64,000 bases of DNA from Tridacna crocea (GCA_943736015.1 OX031057.1:43920501-43984500), one strand, 5' to 3'. Positions 27,001 through 33,927 are shown, numbered from the stretch's first letter. Notes: generated by a model from the letters alone, not told the origin. Numbers and translations: made by a program.

Positions 27001-30000
27001 AATTTTAAAACTGGAATTGAAGTTGTTCTCTTTGCAATTTGCAGACCTTTAAATTTGACACGTTACTTAATAATATGGCCTATAAGGGATATTGGTGTTA
27101 ACCCTTTCCCAAACAATAGACTGATAGAAGCCTTTTGAAAACACTGTGGGAAAAGGAGAAAATGCTGGTAACCAGCATTTTCTCCTATTCCCACAATGTT
27201 TTCTGCCCTGCTGGAAACCAGTTTCAATATTTGAGTTATGTTTATTTCCATGTCTGCAAATGCTTTTAATTTGGACCAGTCAAAAAAAGAAATTTGTTTG
27301 GTAAAGAGTTTTAAAGAAAATGAGTTTATGTGGTCCTTACATGTAAAATAAGAAAAAGAACTTTCATTTTTCTTTCTGACCTTGTAGACCAATGACAATG
27401 GGAGAGATAGGGTGTTTTCTGAGTCATTATTTCATCTGGAAGGACGTAGTGGAGAAAAACTACCAGACGGCAGTGGTGTTTGAGGACGATCTCAGATTTG
27501 AACCTTACTTCAGGGCCAAGCTGACCAATATCATGAATATTGTGACTGTTTTGAGACCAGATTGGGATCTAATGTATGTAAAGTGACTCCGTCTTGATAT
27601 ATTTGCTCTTCTTGCTTTTTGACATTTGAATGTTTGTTTATTTGTTTGTGTCATTCTTTCTTTACCACTCAACAAAATTGTAAACTTGTCCAAATTGAAA
27701 GCCTTTACAGATGACATAACATATGTCAAATGATTAATTCTATATCTGAAATAGTAGAAAACAGTTTAGGAGAAAATGCTGGTAAAAAAGTCTAGAAACA
27801 GGAATATATGCACTTGCTATTGTAGACTAGAATAGTGCTGCAAAATGGCATTTAACACCAAAGAAATCCAGCAAAAAGATTATGCATGTTAATTATTAGG
27901 AAGACTAAACAAATACCTACCATGCCATTAGAGAGTGTGGCCTCATAACCATAAGGTCCTGAGTTCAATACTCAGGAGCGGGCATCATCTTTGGGATTTT
28001 TCATTTGCCAACATGCTCGGTGCGAGTACTGGTGTATTTCCTAGAAAGCAGAATCGAGAGAGATTAGTTTAAGTTGTCAGAACATGTTTCTCAATCTATG
28101 TAAAATAAAAATGTTTAAACTAAGGGATTTTGTTCTTGAAAAGGTTATGAGAGATTATTGCTTTCATTGTAGCTTCACCTGTCCATTGTGAGAGCATTTG
28201 AAGATGACCAGCTTTTGAGTCACATTTGAGTTTGCATCTGAAAATGGTCTTACTCTAGGGCTTGCAACATGTGAAAAGGGGCATTTGGGCATTTGCCAAA
28301 AGTGTCATCCAGAGCTCCAGAAGAGAGGGAGTGATGGTATTCTAAATCAGTTATTTCTGTTTGAAACCCTATGTTGTGGGTACTTATTGGAATCAACTTG
28401 ATGATTCGATTCCAATGAGTAACCACAATATTGGGTTTAGTGGAGAATAATCAATATTTTCAATTTTAAAATCAAAATCACTCCCTCTATCTGGAGCTCT
28501 GGTCATCTTTGATCATCCTCCACAGTTCATGCAGGCTAATTTGATGCAGCACTCTACTTCTACATTAAATTTTGTGCTACAGTAGACTTGTGCAAAGCAG
28601 AAAATCACATGAAATCAGATTGTCGTTTCGGATTGCTCTGCGCAAACTGATCCGGTGCGGCACTTAACGCAGATGTCCAAATGCCCATTTTCAGTATGTT
28701 TCAGGCCATTGATGAATCGATTATTTATCATCCTTTAAATAAGAGAATTACCTTTCTCTCTATTTTAGTTACCTTGGCAGAAAGCGTTTAAGCATTAAAG
28801 ATGAGTCCTACATGCAAGGCACCAAACAGCTGGTCTGGCCCAGCTATTCCTACTGGACCCTTAGCTATCTCATCTCTCTTAAAGGGGCACGTAAATTGCT
28901 GTCCCAGAAACCCTTACAGAATCTACTGCCAGTGGATGAATATTTACCGGTCATGTTTGATAGACATCCAGAGTAAGTACGAAGATTAATTAACTCTTTA
29001 CCAAACGACAAAATTTTAGACTAGTCAAAATTGAAAGCACTAGCAGACAACAAAATAAACATACCACAAAAACTGAAGTTTGTTTTCAGCAGGGAAGAAA
29101 ACATTGTGGGAAAAGGAGAAAATGCTGGTTACCAGCATTTTCTCCTTTTCCTACGATGTTTTCAAAAGGCTTCTATCTCTGGGTCGTAAAAACCAGGCAT
29201 TGTTTGGGAAAGGGTTAAATGTGGCTAAAGTGAAAGAATTTGTTTTACAAGAAATAAAAAAAAACATTTTGAGAATAGGAAAAAGTGCTGGTTTGCAGTA
29301 TTCCCTCCTTTTCCAACAATATTTTCAAAAAGCCCCTTTGTGAGGGTCATTGAATCTCTGAGCTTTGTGGCAAAGGGTTAATTTCCTGTTTTAGATTGCA
29401 AGTGAATTTGTGTGATAAGAAAGATATGGCAAAGTGTCTGTACACAAATGATTCAGTGCTCTTGTGATTTTCTGTCAGTCTTGCAAAACAAATTAGAGGC
29501 ACTATGGGACAAACATATATTGTCACCACTTTCCAAGCAATAAATTTTAGACTATTCCAAACTCAGACCAGTCGGTCTAAAAATTTGTCTTTTGGAAAAG
29601 AGTTTGAGTCTTAATTTAATTTTTCTTCAAAGAGATTCTCATGAATCTTAATTTGTCTTTTTGAAATTCCTATTTATTTAGAAATATTCTGCATAGAACA
29701 AAAATTCCAAGCACTTATTATTTGTTCTACACATTGTTTTACAGGAATTCTTGGAAAGAGCCATTTCATCCCAGAGATCTGATTGCACTATCAGCTGAAC
29801 CACTATTGATATACCCCACCCACTATTTAGGGGAACCAAACTACATCTCTGACACAGAATACTCAGAGCTCATCTCAGACAAGGGCACTAAGGGGACCCA
29901 GTACAGTAGCCCTGGAGAGCCCCAGGGTCCACCAGTCACAGATCTTCCAGGCTCCAAATCAGCACTCTCAGGAAATGGTTTAGACCCTGATAGTTCATAC

Positions 30001-30036
30001 CATCAAAATGAAATTTATAATAAAGATGAATTGTGA
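11830..30036 (+). CDS. COLGALT: Procollagen galactosyltransferase (COLGALT/GLT25D family), complete 14-exon gene
   Basis: Transfers galactose from UDP-galactose to hydroxylysine of collagen in the ER lumen. Exons: 11830-12038, 17110-17222, 18247-18362, 18863-18927, 19308-19501, 20203-20282, 21966-22089, 22988-23029, 25122-25198, 25699-25805, 26680-26757, 27388-27573, 28769-28972, 29745-30036. Together they give 1887 nt, or 628 codons plus stop, close to vertebrate COLGALT length (about 620-630). All introns are GT-AG and every phase joins in frame. Visible: a hydrophobic signal peptide (residues 1-18), an N-terminal glycosyltransferase-like domain with DAD at 149-151, a C-terminal GT25 domain beginning VYMINLDRR (341-349), EIGCFLSHY (408-416), FEDD (433-436), DWDLIYLGRKR (460-470), PVDEYLPVM (518-526) and C-terminal KDEL (625-628) for ER retention. 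N-glycosylation sequons lie at N89, N176 and N379. The start is the Met that directly opens a signal peptide; an in-frame Met at 11770 would add 20 polar/basic residues. A non-coding 5' exon cannot be excluded. COLGALT1 versus COLGALT2 orthology is not assigned. Confidence 0.95.
12440..12626 (+). mobile_element. HPA MITE, eroded
   Basis: AAAGGGTAGAAAATTTTGTGG, GATTTTCTCCTCTTTCC and TGATTGTGTGGTTAAGGG blocks in forward order. COLGALT intron 1. Confidence 0.6.
12642..12863 (-). mobile_element. HPA MITE, eroded
   Basis: AACCCTTTACCACACAGTCC start, GGACAAGTCTAAAATTTTCC near the end. The palindrome is mostly lost. Confidence 0.55.
12926..14686. mobile_element. TA-flanked TIR element, non-autonomous, interrupted by an HPA MITE
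   Basis: Termini CCGTATATGCTCGACTAT... and its complement (ending ...CATATATGG at 14686) match over about 27 bp with one difference, with TA on both sides (12924-12925, 14687-14688). A second motif, CTTATAAGACGCTCCCC, occurs near both ends in the same orientation. No transposase ORF. Contains the HPA copy 13728-13952. Superfamily not assigned; a TA duplication is compatible with Tc1/mariner-like mobilisation. Confidence 0.75.
13728..13952 (-). mobile_element. HPA MITE nested in the TA-flanked element
   Basis: CTCTTTACCAAACAATCTG to ATGTCGTTCTGTAGAGTTGA, with GGAAAAAGGAGAAATGATGG/CCAGCATTTCCTC arms. Inserted inside 12926-14686, so it is the younger of the two. Confidence 0.75.
14713..14918 (-). 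mobile_element. HPA MITE, eroded
   Basis: AACCCTTCTATTTATACAATCC to TCATCTGTGGTAAGCCTTTAA. The left palindrome arm is deleted. Confidence 0.6.
14915..15121 (+). mobile_element. HPA MITE
   Basis: Shares TTAA 14915-14918 with the copy before and TTAA 15118-15121 with the copy after, making the middle of a three-element row. Confidence 0.75.
15118..15344 (+). mobile_element. HPA MITE
   Basis: Full forward copy, TTAACCCTTTACCAAACAAC to GTGTGGTAATGGGTTAA, with a good palindrome. Confidence 0.92.
15416..16598. mobile_element. Non-autonomous hAT-like DNA transposon
   Basis: Inverted termini TAGGGCTCCGTA / TACGGAGCCCTA, extended by subterminal ATCGATA-rich inverted repeats. Flanked by a perfect 8-bp duplication GCCTCTTG (15408-15415 and 16599-16606). 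An 8-bp TSD with TAGGG termini fits the hAT superfamily. No ORF of transposase size in 1183 bp. Lies in COLGALT intron 1. Confidence 0.88.
17110..17222 (+). CDS. COLGALT: COLGALT exon 2
   Basis: Acceptor cttacag|g completes W70, giving the family signature IWIxSDHN across the junction. Residues 71-107, including sequon N89-S-T. Donor gaag|gtaatc leaves one base. Confidence 0.92.
17807..17998. mobile_element. Palindromic MITE, family E, copy 1
   Basis: 192 bp with inverted ends CAGAGCTCCAG...GGGAGTG / CACTCCCTC...CTGGAGCTCTG. The central palindrome is GTACTCATTAGAATCGTC-type around GATGAGACG. Flanked by TCACAT at 17801-17806 and 17999-18004 (6-bp TSD). In COLGALT intron 2. Confidence 0.85.
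18066..18185. repeat. AT-rich tandem repeat (~42 bp x 3)
   Basis: ATTTTAATGATA(G/A)TACATGA followed by TTTAATCAACTC recurs three times just before COLGALT exon 3. Confidence 0.65.
18247..18362 (+). CDS. COLGALT: COLGALT exon 3
   Basis: Acceptor attcag. Residues 108-146 include AYPEEKGPCDWTDARFDHV and end WADYLF. Donor ttt|gtatgt in phase 0. The intron upstream carries short AT-rich tandem repeats (18066-18185). Confidence 0.92.
18440..18642 (+). mobile_element. HPA MITE, 5' shortened
   Basis: Excellent palindrome (GAGAAAAGGAGAAAATGCTGG and complement), right block TTAGGGTCGTTGATTGTGC. The left terminal block is replaced by A-rich sequence. COLGALT intron 3. Confidence 0.8.
18863..18927 (+). 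CDS. COLGALT: COLGALT exon 4 (DAD motif)
   Basis: Acceptor tttttcag. Residues 147-167, MLDADVMLVNPDILKIL, with the DAD (DxD-type) metal/nucleotide-sugar motif at 149-151. Donor aa|gtaaat in phase 2. Confidence 0.92.
19080..19270 (+). mobile_element. HPA MITE, eroded
   Basis: GTAGAAAAGAGAAATTGCTG / CCAGCATTTTCTCCGTTTC arms and a right end with GGATTGTTTGATAGAGACTTAA. COLGALT intron 4. Confidence 0.6.
19308..19501 (+). CDS. COLGALT: COLGALT exon 5
   Basis: Acceptor cctacag. Residues 168-232: KPIIAPMMNAS, then YSNFWGGM and GYYKRVPEY, then FKVPMVHTAILID. All are conserved N-domain blocks. Sequon at N176. Donor tcag|gtaaat in phase 1. Confidence 0.94.
20203..20282 (+). CDS. COLGALT: COLGALT exon 6
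   Basis: Acceptor ttttacag. Residues 233-259, EKLSYLPPEGYDKPKDDII and on, matching the conserved DDII(I/V)FA block. Donor agg|gtaaga in phase 0. Confidence 0.9.
20441..20669 (-). mobile_element. HPA MITE
   Basis: Full reverse copy with TTAA at both ends. COLGALT intron 6. Confidence 0.92.
21258..21431 (+). mobile_element. Family F MITE
   Basis: GGATCAGATTGCACACAATGTGCAGTCTGATCTC palindrome at about 21287-21319. Right TTAA shared with the following HPA copy. Confidence 0.7.
21428..21658 (-). mobile_element. HPA MITE
   Basis: TTAACCCTTTACCAAACAATC to TGTTTGGTAAAGAGTTGA. Palindrome partly eroded. Confidence 0.8.
21700..21917 (+). mobile_element. HPA MITE with alternative palindrome centre
   Basis: CACTGTGGGAAAAGGAGAAATTGCTCG and its exact complement. 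Both arms carry the same changes relative to the usual ATGCTGG centre, so pairing is kept. Confidence 0.88.
21966..22089 (+). CDS. COLGALT: COLGALT exon 7
   Basis: Acceptor ctttcag. Residues 260-300, VGMSMYVINTKFFGYVMVPL then a helix ending YYLYMEAL. Donor ctag|gtaagt in phase 1. Confidence 0.92.
22386..22500 (-). repeat. SINE S1 fragment
   Basis: GATTGAGAAACAAATTCTTACAAC is the complement of the S1 3' part (GTTNNAACTTGTTTCTCAAT), followed by the TTGGTAACAACACTGGT block. Confidence 0.6.
22988..23029 (+). CDS. COLGALT: COLGALT exon 8 (42-nt microexon)
   Basis: Acceptor tttcttacag, donor ataa|gtaagt. Adds DLANPDTGPGVDYI (301-314) plus one base, a linker region in the family. Its 42 nt keep the frame whether or not it is included. 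Supported by frame continuity and strong splice sites, less by homology. Confidence 0.75.
   Translation: MWLIQIRGQVWIT
23470..23573 (+). mobile_element. HPA MITE, right half only
   Basis: CAGCATTTTTTCCTTTTCACAC, CCCAGGATTGTTAAAACTCAG, TGTGTGGTCAAGAGTTA. Confidence 0.6.
23770..23973 (+). mobile_element. HPA MITE
   Basis: Forward copy with strong palindrome (AAGGAGAAAATGCTGG and complement). Left TIR eroded, right end GTGTGTGGTAAATGGTTAA. Confidence 0.82.
24031..24298 (-). mobile_element. HPA MITE with internal duplication
   Basis: AACCTTTTACCACACAATTTT start. CTTTCCACAATATTTTCT occurs twice (about 24137 and 24181), replacing the normal palindrome. Ends in TTAA shared with the next copy. Confidence 0.7.
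24295..24525 (+). mobile_element. HPA MITE with perfect palindrome
   Basis: 24409-24465 is a perfect inverted repeat: 28-bp arms around one central T. The outer pair is CACTG/CAGTG instead of the common CATTG/CAATG, changed on both arms. COLGALT intron 8. Confidence 0.93.
24663..24888 (+). mobile_element. tRNA-derived SINE
   Basis: TTGCTCAGTGGTAAAG (A box) and GGGTTCAAGCC (B box) in the head. The 3' part has GCTCCTGGTGTGATATAAGTGAAAT and ATGTTGAAAGC, a block shared with the SINEs at 48763 and 57495. Confidence 0.75.
24888..24978 (-). mobile_element. HPA MITE, left half
   Basis: TTAAACCTTTATCCCACAATCC to GGGAAAGGGAGAAAATGCCGG; breaks at the palindrome centre. Confidence 0.7.
25122..25198 (+). 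CDS. COLGALT: COLGALT exon 9 (interdomain linker)
   Basis: Acceptor aatttcag. Residues 315-340, IQNRGLIKTPHINTSL and then KDKLGFDQ, corresponding to the family's K-x-GFDE segment before the GT25 domain. Donor cag|gtaaat in phase 0. Confidence 0.9.
25274..25362 (-). mobile_element. HPA MITE, left half
   Basis: TTAACCCTTTACCAAACAATTC to GGGAAAAAAGAGAAAAT; also broken at the palindrome. Confidence 0.7.
25380..25698. repeat. Eroded tandem repeat running into the exon 10 acceptor
   Basis: Units of about 55-60 bp: TTTTCAGTCTGAAGGT, TTTATTGTATATGC, ATGTTTTCAA. The last unit supplies the acceptor of COLGALT exon 10; earlier units contain similar TTTTCAG/CTGAAG sites. Confidence 0.65.
25699..25805 (+). 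CDS. COLGALT: COLGALT exon 10 (start of GT25 domain)
   Basis: Acceptor caattataag. Residues 341-375, VYMINLDRRPERRKRML and on to TPAVDGK, the diagnostic start of glycosyltransferase family 25. The acceptor sits in the last unit of an eroded tandem repeat. Donor aa|gtaaga. Confidence 0.95.
26099..26370. repeat. Family G-like MITE, diverged
   Basis: AAAGGGGGCTTACTGCATCTC at the left and ACCCAGGTCAGCCTCGG ... GAACTGGGTC in the right half resemble the family with GC-rich AGGTCAGCCTG palindromes. COLGALT intron 10. Confidence 0.5.
26415..26644 (-). mobile_element. HPA MITE
   Basis: Full reverse copy. Unusual in that the palindrome centre reads GGTTACC, as in forward copies. Confidence 0.92.
26680..26757 (+). 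CDS. COLGALT: COLGALT exon 11
   Basis: Acceptor atgttacag. Residues 376-401, with sequon N379-D-T and PGFSDPYGG, the family's GYxDPYxGR turn completed by R402 from the next exon. Donor cag|gttagt. Confidence 0.93.
27098..27314 (-). mobile_element. HPA MITE
   Basis: TTAACCCTTTCCCAAACAATAG to GTTTGGTAAAGAGTTTTAA. COLGALT intron 11, ending 73 bp before exon 12. Confidence 0.9.
27388..27573 (+). CDS. COLGALT: COLGALT exon 12 (catalytic FEDD)
   Basis: Acceptor ccttgtag. Residues 402-463: RPMTMGEIGCFLSHYFIWK, VVFEDDLRFEP (EDD at 434-436, the DxD-type acidic motif of GT25), ending DWDL. Donor aat|gtatgt in phase 2. Confidence 0.96.
27659..27787 (+). mobile_element. HPA MITE, left half
   Basis: TTTACCACTCAACAAAATTG, CTTGTCCAAATTGAAAGCC, GGAGAAAATGCTGGTA; broken at the palindrome centre. 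Confidence 0.7.
27925..28125 (+). mobile_element. SINE S1
   Basis: TAACCATAAGGTCCTGAGTTC head, CTTTGGGATTTTTCATT middle, GAGAGATTAGTTTAAGTTGTCAGAAC and TTTCTCAAT tail; matches the copy at 41783. Confidence 0.78.
28257..28714. mobile_element. Family D MITE interrupted by family E
   Basis: Left end GGCTTGCAACATGTGAAAAGGGGCATT, right end AATGCCC...TTTCAGGCCAT. The inner palindromes (TCATCCTCCACAG...; CGTTTCGG...CTGATCCGG) are eroded. The 28310-28501 element splits it. Confidence 0.78.
28310..28501. mobile_element. Palindromic MITE, family E, copy 2, nested in a family D MITE
   Basis: 192 bp, the same length and ends as the 17807 copy. Flanked by GTCATC at 28304-28309 and 28502-28507 (6-bp TSD). 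It sits inside the family D element 28257-28714 in COLGALT intron 12. Confidence 0.87.
28769..28972 (+). CDS. COLGALT: COLGALT exon 13
   Basis: Acceptor tattttag. Residues 464-531: IYLGRKR, YSYWTLSYLISLKGARKLL, LLPVDEYLPVMFDRHP, all strongly conserved. Donor ga|gtaagt. An HPA hairpin element starts 17 nt into the next intron. Confidence 0.96.
28990..29218 (+). mobile_element. HPA MITE next to exon 13 donor
   Basis: Full forward copy starting 17 nt after COLGALT exon 13; palindrome with two mismatches. Confidence 0.92.
29215..29382 (+). mobile_element. HPA MITE, short, eroded
   Basis: Shares TTAA 29215-29218 with the previous copy. GTGCTGGTTTGCAGTATTCC centre, GTGGCAAAGGGTTAA end. Confidence 0.7.
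29520..29611 (+). mobile_element. HPA MITE, ends-only deletion form
   Basis: CACTTTCCAAGCAATAAATTTTAGACTATTCC is followed at once by the complement GACCAGTCGGTCTAAAAATTTGTC and GGAAAAGAGTTTGA, giving a small palindrome without the core. Confidence 0.6.
29745..30036 (+). CDS. COLGALT: COLGALT exon 14 (C-terminus, KDEL)
   Basis: Acceptor ttttacag. Residues 532-628: ALSAEPLLIYPTHYLGEPNY and then ISDTEYS, then a variable low-complexity tail with a short Gly/Pro-rich piece (PGEPQGPP) and the ER retrieval signal KDEL before TGA. No convincing polyadenylation site could be fixed downstream. Confidence 0.95.
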
Positions 30037-30058
30037 CGGAGGTAGTTGGAAATAACAG

Positions 30059-30172
30059 GGTTTTTTTTTTTTAATTATTTTCAAAGCTCATTTTTTTTTT
30101 ATCAAAAGGGAGAACAGGCTTTTTCTTTTTTTTCGATTTTTTTTTCGATTTTTTTTTTTTCTTTTTTTTTTT
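30059..30172. repeat. T-rich low-complexity tract
   Basis: Runs of T with occasional C/G/A directly after the COLGALT stop codon, probably in the 3' UTR. Confidence 0.8.
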
Positions 30173-30327
30173 TCACATATTTGTTACCTTCTGATCTGTG
30201 TATACCAAAGAGAAAAATACTTTGGAGTGTTTAGAGTCAGTATGTTGTATAGAAGAGTATGTAATTGTAACAAACATGGTCATGTTTTGACTCTTATAGA
30301 AAACCATCAGAAAATTTCTGTATGTCC

Positions 30328-30558
30328 TTAAACACCCTACCACACAATGACGACCTTTGACAACCCTGAGGTAGAAGCTTTTTGAAAACTTTGTGGGGAA
30401 AAGGAGAAAATGCTGGTAACCAGCATTTTCTCCTTTTCCCCCAATGTTTTCTACACTGCCCAAATCAAATTTTGATTTTTCAGTCACATTTATTTTGTTG
30501 TCTGTGAATGCTTTCAGTTTTGACCAGTCTATAAATGTGTCGCTTGGTAAAGATTTAA
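30328..30558 (-). mobile_element. HPA MITE, probably within the COLGALT 3' UTR
   Basis: Full reverse copy 292 bp after the stop codon; GGGGAAAAGGAGAAAATGCTGG/complement arms. Confidence 0.9.
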
Positions 30559-31092
30559 GGTTCCTAGCAGACTTCATAACTATGATTTCCAGGGAAATGA
30601 GTGTTAGTTTTTGACTAAAAAGACTACACTATTGAAAAAGGAGAGATACCCATGTTATCTCTTACCAAAAATGTTCTCAAGTGTCCCTTTCTTGAGGGGA
30701 CTTTAAATTAGATTTTTTTCGCAAGTTTTTTGGAAAATCTTAACAAACGGCCTATAAATATTGATCTTGTTCATTTTCTTATTAGGAATCATTGAAGGAC
30801 TGGGCTGGGTGGGTTGTTTGATAAAGTGTTAAAAGTAGCTGGTATAGTTTAAAAAATACATGTGTTATTTGATAAATAATTGCTCCTTCTTGCTGTACAC
30901 ACGCTAATGTTTTGCCATTTACCTAGGGTGCTCTGATTAATGTTGTTCATTTGAAATGTTCGTTTATATACATGAAAAGGTTGTATAATATTGCCTATCA
31001 TTGTTATAATGTATTTCCTCCTCCTCTTTTAAAGTCCAATTATGTTTTGGAGTATATGTTGATATACCAGTAAATGTTATCCTGTGACTATT

Positions 31093-31325
31093 AATTCTTA
31101 ACAAAATGACAAAATTTTACACTTTTCCAGATCAAAAGCATTTGCAGAAGAAAAATAAAACTTGGCTCCAGTGGAAGAACTTGTGTTTGACAATGTACAA
31201 AGCCTTTTTGGGAAAAGACAAAAATGCTGGCTAGCAGCATATTAGTCTCTTCACACCATATTTTCTTTCAAATGCCTTTTCTTTAAGGTAAAGGTTGTTG
31301 AAAGTTATTATGTGGTAAAAGTTGC
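31093..31325 (+). mobile_element. HPA MITE, eroded
   Basis: AACAAAATGACAAAATTTTACAC, GCATTTGCAGAAGAAAAATAAAAC, ATGCTGGCTAGCAGCAT (centre kept palindromic as GCTGGCTAGCAGC). An AATAAA at 31154-31159 falls inside it. Confidence 0.7.
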
Positions 31326-32042
31326 CATTTTAAGGCTGTTTAGGCCTTATATAAAGACATATAAAGTCTTGGGTGATATGTGACCCTTCACACAAAAAGG
31401 GACCTTCTTGGAACTGCGAAAAGTTTTAACCCTTGTCAGACTGCCCAATTCGTGCAGTCTGACCAGGGTCGACACTTTTTGCTTTTTATGATATTTTCTG
31501 TTTGAGAAAGGGTCATTCTACTTTGTTATACAATTAATTTTGAGCTATCAACTCAAATTGACTGGCACTGTTGTTGATCTGCTTTCGTTTAATTGATGCA
31601 TGGAATTCCCAAATGGTCTCTTTTTGTGTGACAGGTCACATATATTCTCAAAATTGGAACTAAGTTAAGATTAAACTCTGCCCAGGCATTTAATATAACC
31701 TTTGCCTTTTTCTAAAGCCTAAAAAACAATCCACTGAAACTCGGAAAGATTTTGTCAAAATGCATATCTAAACAAAGATGAGGTAAAGATTCAAGATCAG
31801 GTATAATGTTTATGCAGTCTGATTTACCTTAATTTTTACCTTTGCTTTCTGGTTTTACCTTTGGCCCCGACAGAATTTGTAAAGGAGTGTGTTTGATTGG
31901 ACACAATTGATGAAATGTTTTTTATAAGGTTGTACCTGTTTAAAGCATATTTTTTAGTATTTGTTTTTTTTCATTAGTGTTACACTTTCACAGAAATAGC
32001 AAAGCGATTTACATCTACATCAATAAATAATTGTACAGTGGT

Positions 32043-32260
32043 TTAACCCTTTACCACACAATCCTGAATTTTAATGACCCTGAGAAACAGGCCTTTTGAA
32101 AACATTGTGGGAAAAGGAGAAAATGCTGGTAACCAGCATTTTCTCTTTTTACCACTTTGTTTTCTACCCTTTGCAAATCAAATTTCAAATTTTGATACAC
32201 ATTTATTTTGTCATCTGCAAATAGACTAGTCCAAAATTTTGTTGTTTTGTAAAGAGTTAA
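32043..32260 (-). mobile_element. HPA MITE
   Basis: TTAACCCTTTACCACACAATCC to TTGTTTTGTAAAGAGTTAA. A ~12-bp block is missing at ATCTGCAAATAGACTAGTCC. Confidence 0.9.
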
Positions 32261-32377
32261 AGACAGTTTTGCATTGTGCATGTTATGATTCAGGTCAAAA
32301 GTCAATTAGTACAGTGAAATGATTTATTCTGTCTTTTTTTCTTCCATTCCAAATGACAATGCTCATCATTGAACAGA

Positions 32378-32590
32378 TCTTACCAACCAAAACCTCTGAT
32401 ACAACATATTTCACTGTTGTCGATGACGAAATTTTAGGTTTGCCAAAATTGAAAGGTCTTGTAGATGACATAAAAAGTATTGCCCAAAAAATGAAATTTG
32501 TCTGCAAAAGGCATTGTGGAAAAGGAGAAAATGCTGGTGACCACTTTTTCTTCTGTTCTCATGATGTTTTCATGGACAGGTCATTTGTGT
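32378..32590 (+). mobile_element. HPA MITE, eroded
   Basis: GACGAAATTTTAGGTTTGCC, GGAAAAGGAGAAAATGCTGG left arm; the right arm is decayed. Confidence 0.55.
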
Positions 32591-32883
32591 ATCCTGACAA
32601 GAATACACAACTTCAAAGGAAAAAGAAAATTTTTTGGTTGAGAAGTTTGTCATTGTATTTTTATCATGCTAGTATTCTATTTTCATAGTGTTCTAAATGT
32701 GAAGATGTTTCATTATATCTAAATAACAGGATAATGTACATGTAGTATGAAAGGAAGATTCATAACTTAGCGTCACTTATCTAGTTTTTTCAGTGTAATT
32801 TAACTTCATACTTACATATATTGTACGCCTTAAAGCTATCTTTCTGCTTGCAGCTATTTTTGATAATGTGAATATATAGATTA

Positions 32884-33163
32884 GATATGAACCATGCTCT
32901 GTGAAAAGGGCGCTTACTGCATCTGCTAAAAGTATCGGCCCAGGTTAGGCTGTGCAGACTGTGCAGCCTGACCGGCGCGGAAACTTTTCGGTATTAGTCA
33001 ATTTTCTATATATCCGAGGACTGGTGAACCTCATGATGAAGTCAATTGTTTAAAAAAAAAGTGGGTGTTATGGATCCGTGAGTATGTGATGTCTTGCTTG
33101 GTACCACGGATTACGGCAACTCACTAAGCCCCCTTTTGCAAGAGCTTGGGCTCATATATTTAT
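32884..33163. mobile_element. Family G MITE
   Basis: ATGCTCTGTGAAAAGGGCGCTTACTGCATC left, AAGCCCCCTTTTGCAAGAGCTTGGG right, TCGGCCCAGGTTAGGCTGTG... palindrome, ATGATGAAGTC and ATGGATCCGTGAGTATG blocks; co-linear with 42772-43041 and 60025-60690. Confidence 0.75.
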
Positions 33164-33376
33164 ATCCATTGTATCCGTCCTGTCTGTGGTGTTATTGAAG
33201 TACCAGTGTTTATATTTCTTGTGATAGTATTTTATCAAAAGCATTTTGTAATGTTTTTCTTTGAATTTTTAAAAAAATAAATAAATTATTATATACATTT
33301 AACTATGATTATTAGGGTAATTGCCTTGAAAAAAAATTTTTTTTCACAGCTTTTTAGTTGCAATGTCATGAGTAAT

Positions 33377-33604
33377 TTAATCTTAACCAAATGATAAAAT
33401 TTTGGAAGCCACCAAAACTTGAAAGCATCTGCAGATGACAAACTAAAGGTAGGCATTAGGATGATATTTGTTCTTAACATGGTAGAAATCATCAGAAAAG
33501 AAGAAAATGCTGGTTACAAGCATTTTCTTCTTTTCCAACAATGTTTTCAAAAGCCTTCTTCCTCAGGCTCGTTAAAAGTCAGGATTGTATGGTAAAGGGG
33601 TTAA
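33377..33604 (+). mobile_element. HPA MITE
   Basis: TTAATCTTAACCAAATGATAAAATTTTGG to GGATTGTATGGTAAAGGGGTTAA; GAAAAGAAGAAAATGCTGG arms. Confidence 0.85.
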
Positions 33605-33927
33605 TGAGATCAAAGTTTTATGATTGCCTCAAACAAAGAAAGTATAACAAGCTCAAAGAAGAGAATTATGTAGGAAAGAAAATAGTCTTTCTTGTAGTGA
33701 ATTGAAAATTGCGTGGAAGAGGAAGTTTTTTATAACAGACACTAGCATCTTTGTTTTCAAGTTTCTTGTTTAACAAAAATTAATGAAATCAAAGTTTTAT
33801 GTTGTTTTGTCTTAATAGTATATATGCGTTTTTAGCTCGCCTAGAGGAAGTTCTGGAAGATATATTGTTGGTGTCCACAGTTATGTTTTTTTTAAACATA
33901 ATTTGATGAATTTGGTTCATATGTAGC

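Noticed and set aside
30173-30577. 134-codon minus-strand ORF, the longest non-COLGALT frame nearby
   Set aside because: It is the translation of an HPA copy; similar frames (e.g. GENAGYQHFLLFPQCF) recur wherever this MITE occurs.
31154-31159. AATAAA as the COLGALT polyadenylation signal
   Set aside because: It lies inside an HPA copy's GACAAAATAAAA block, which recurs throughout the window; no independent support.
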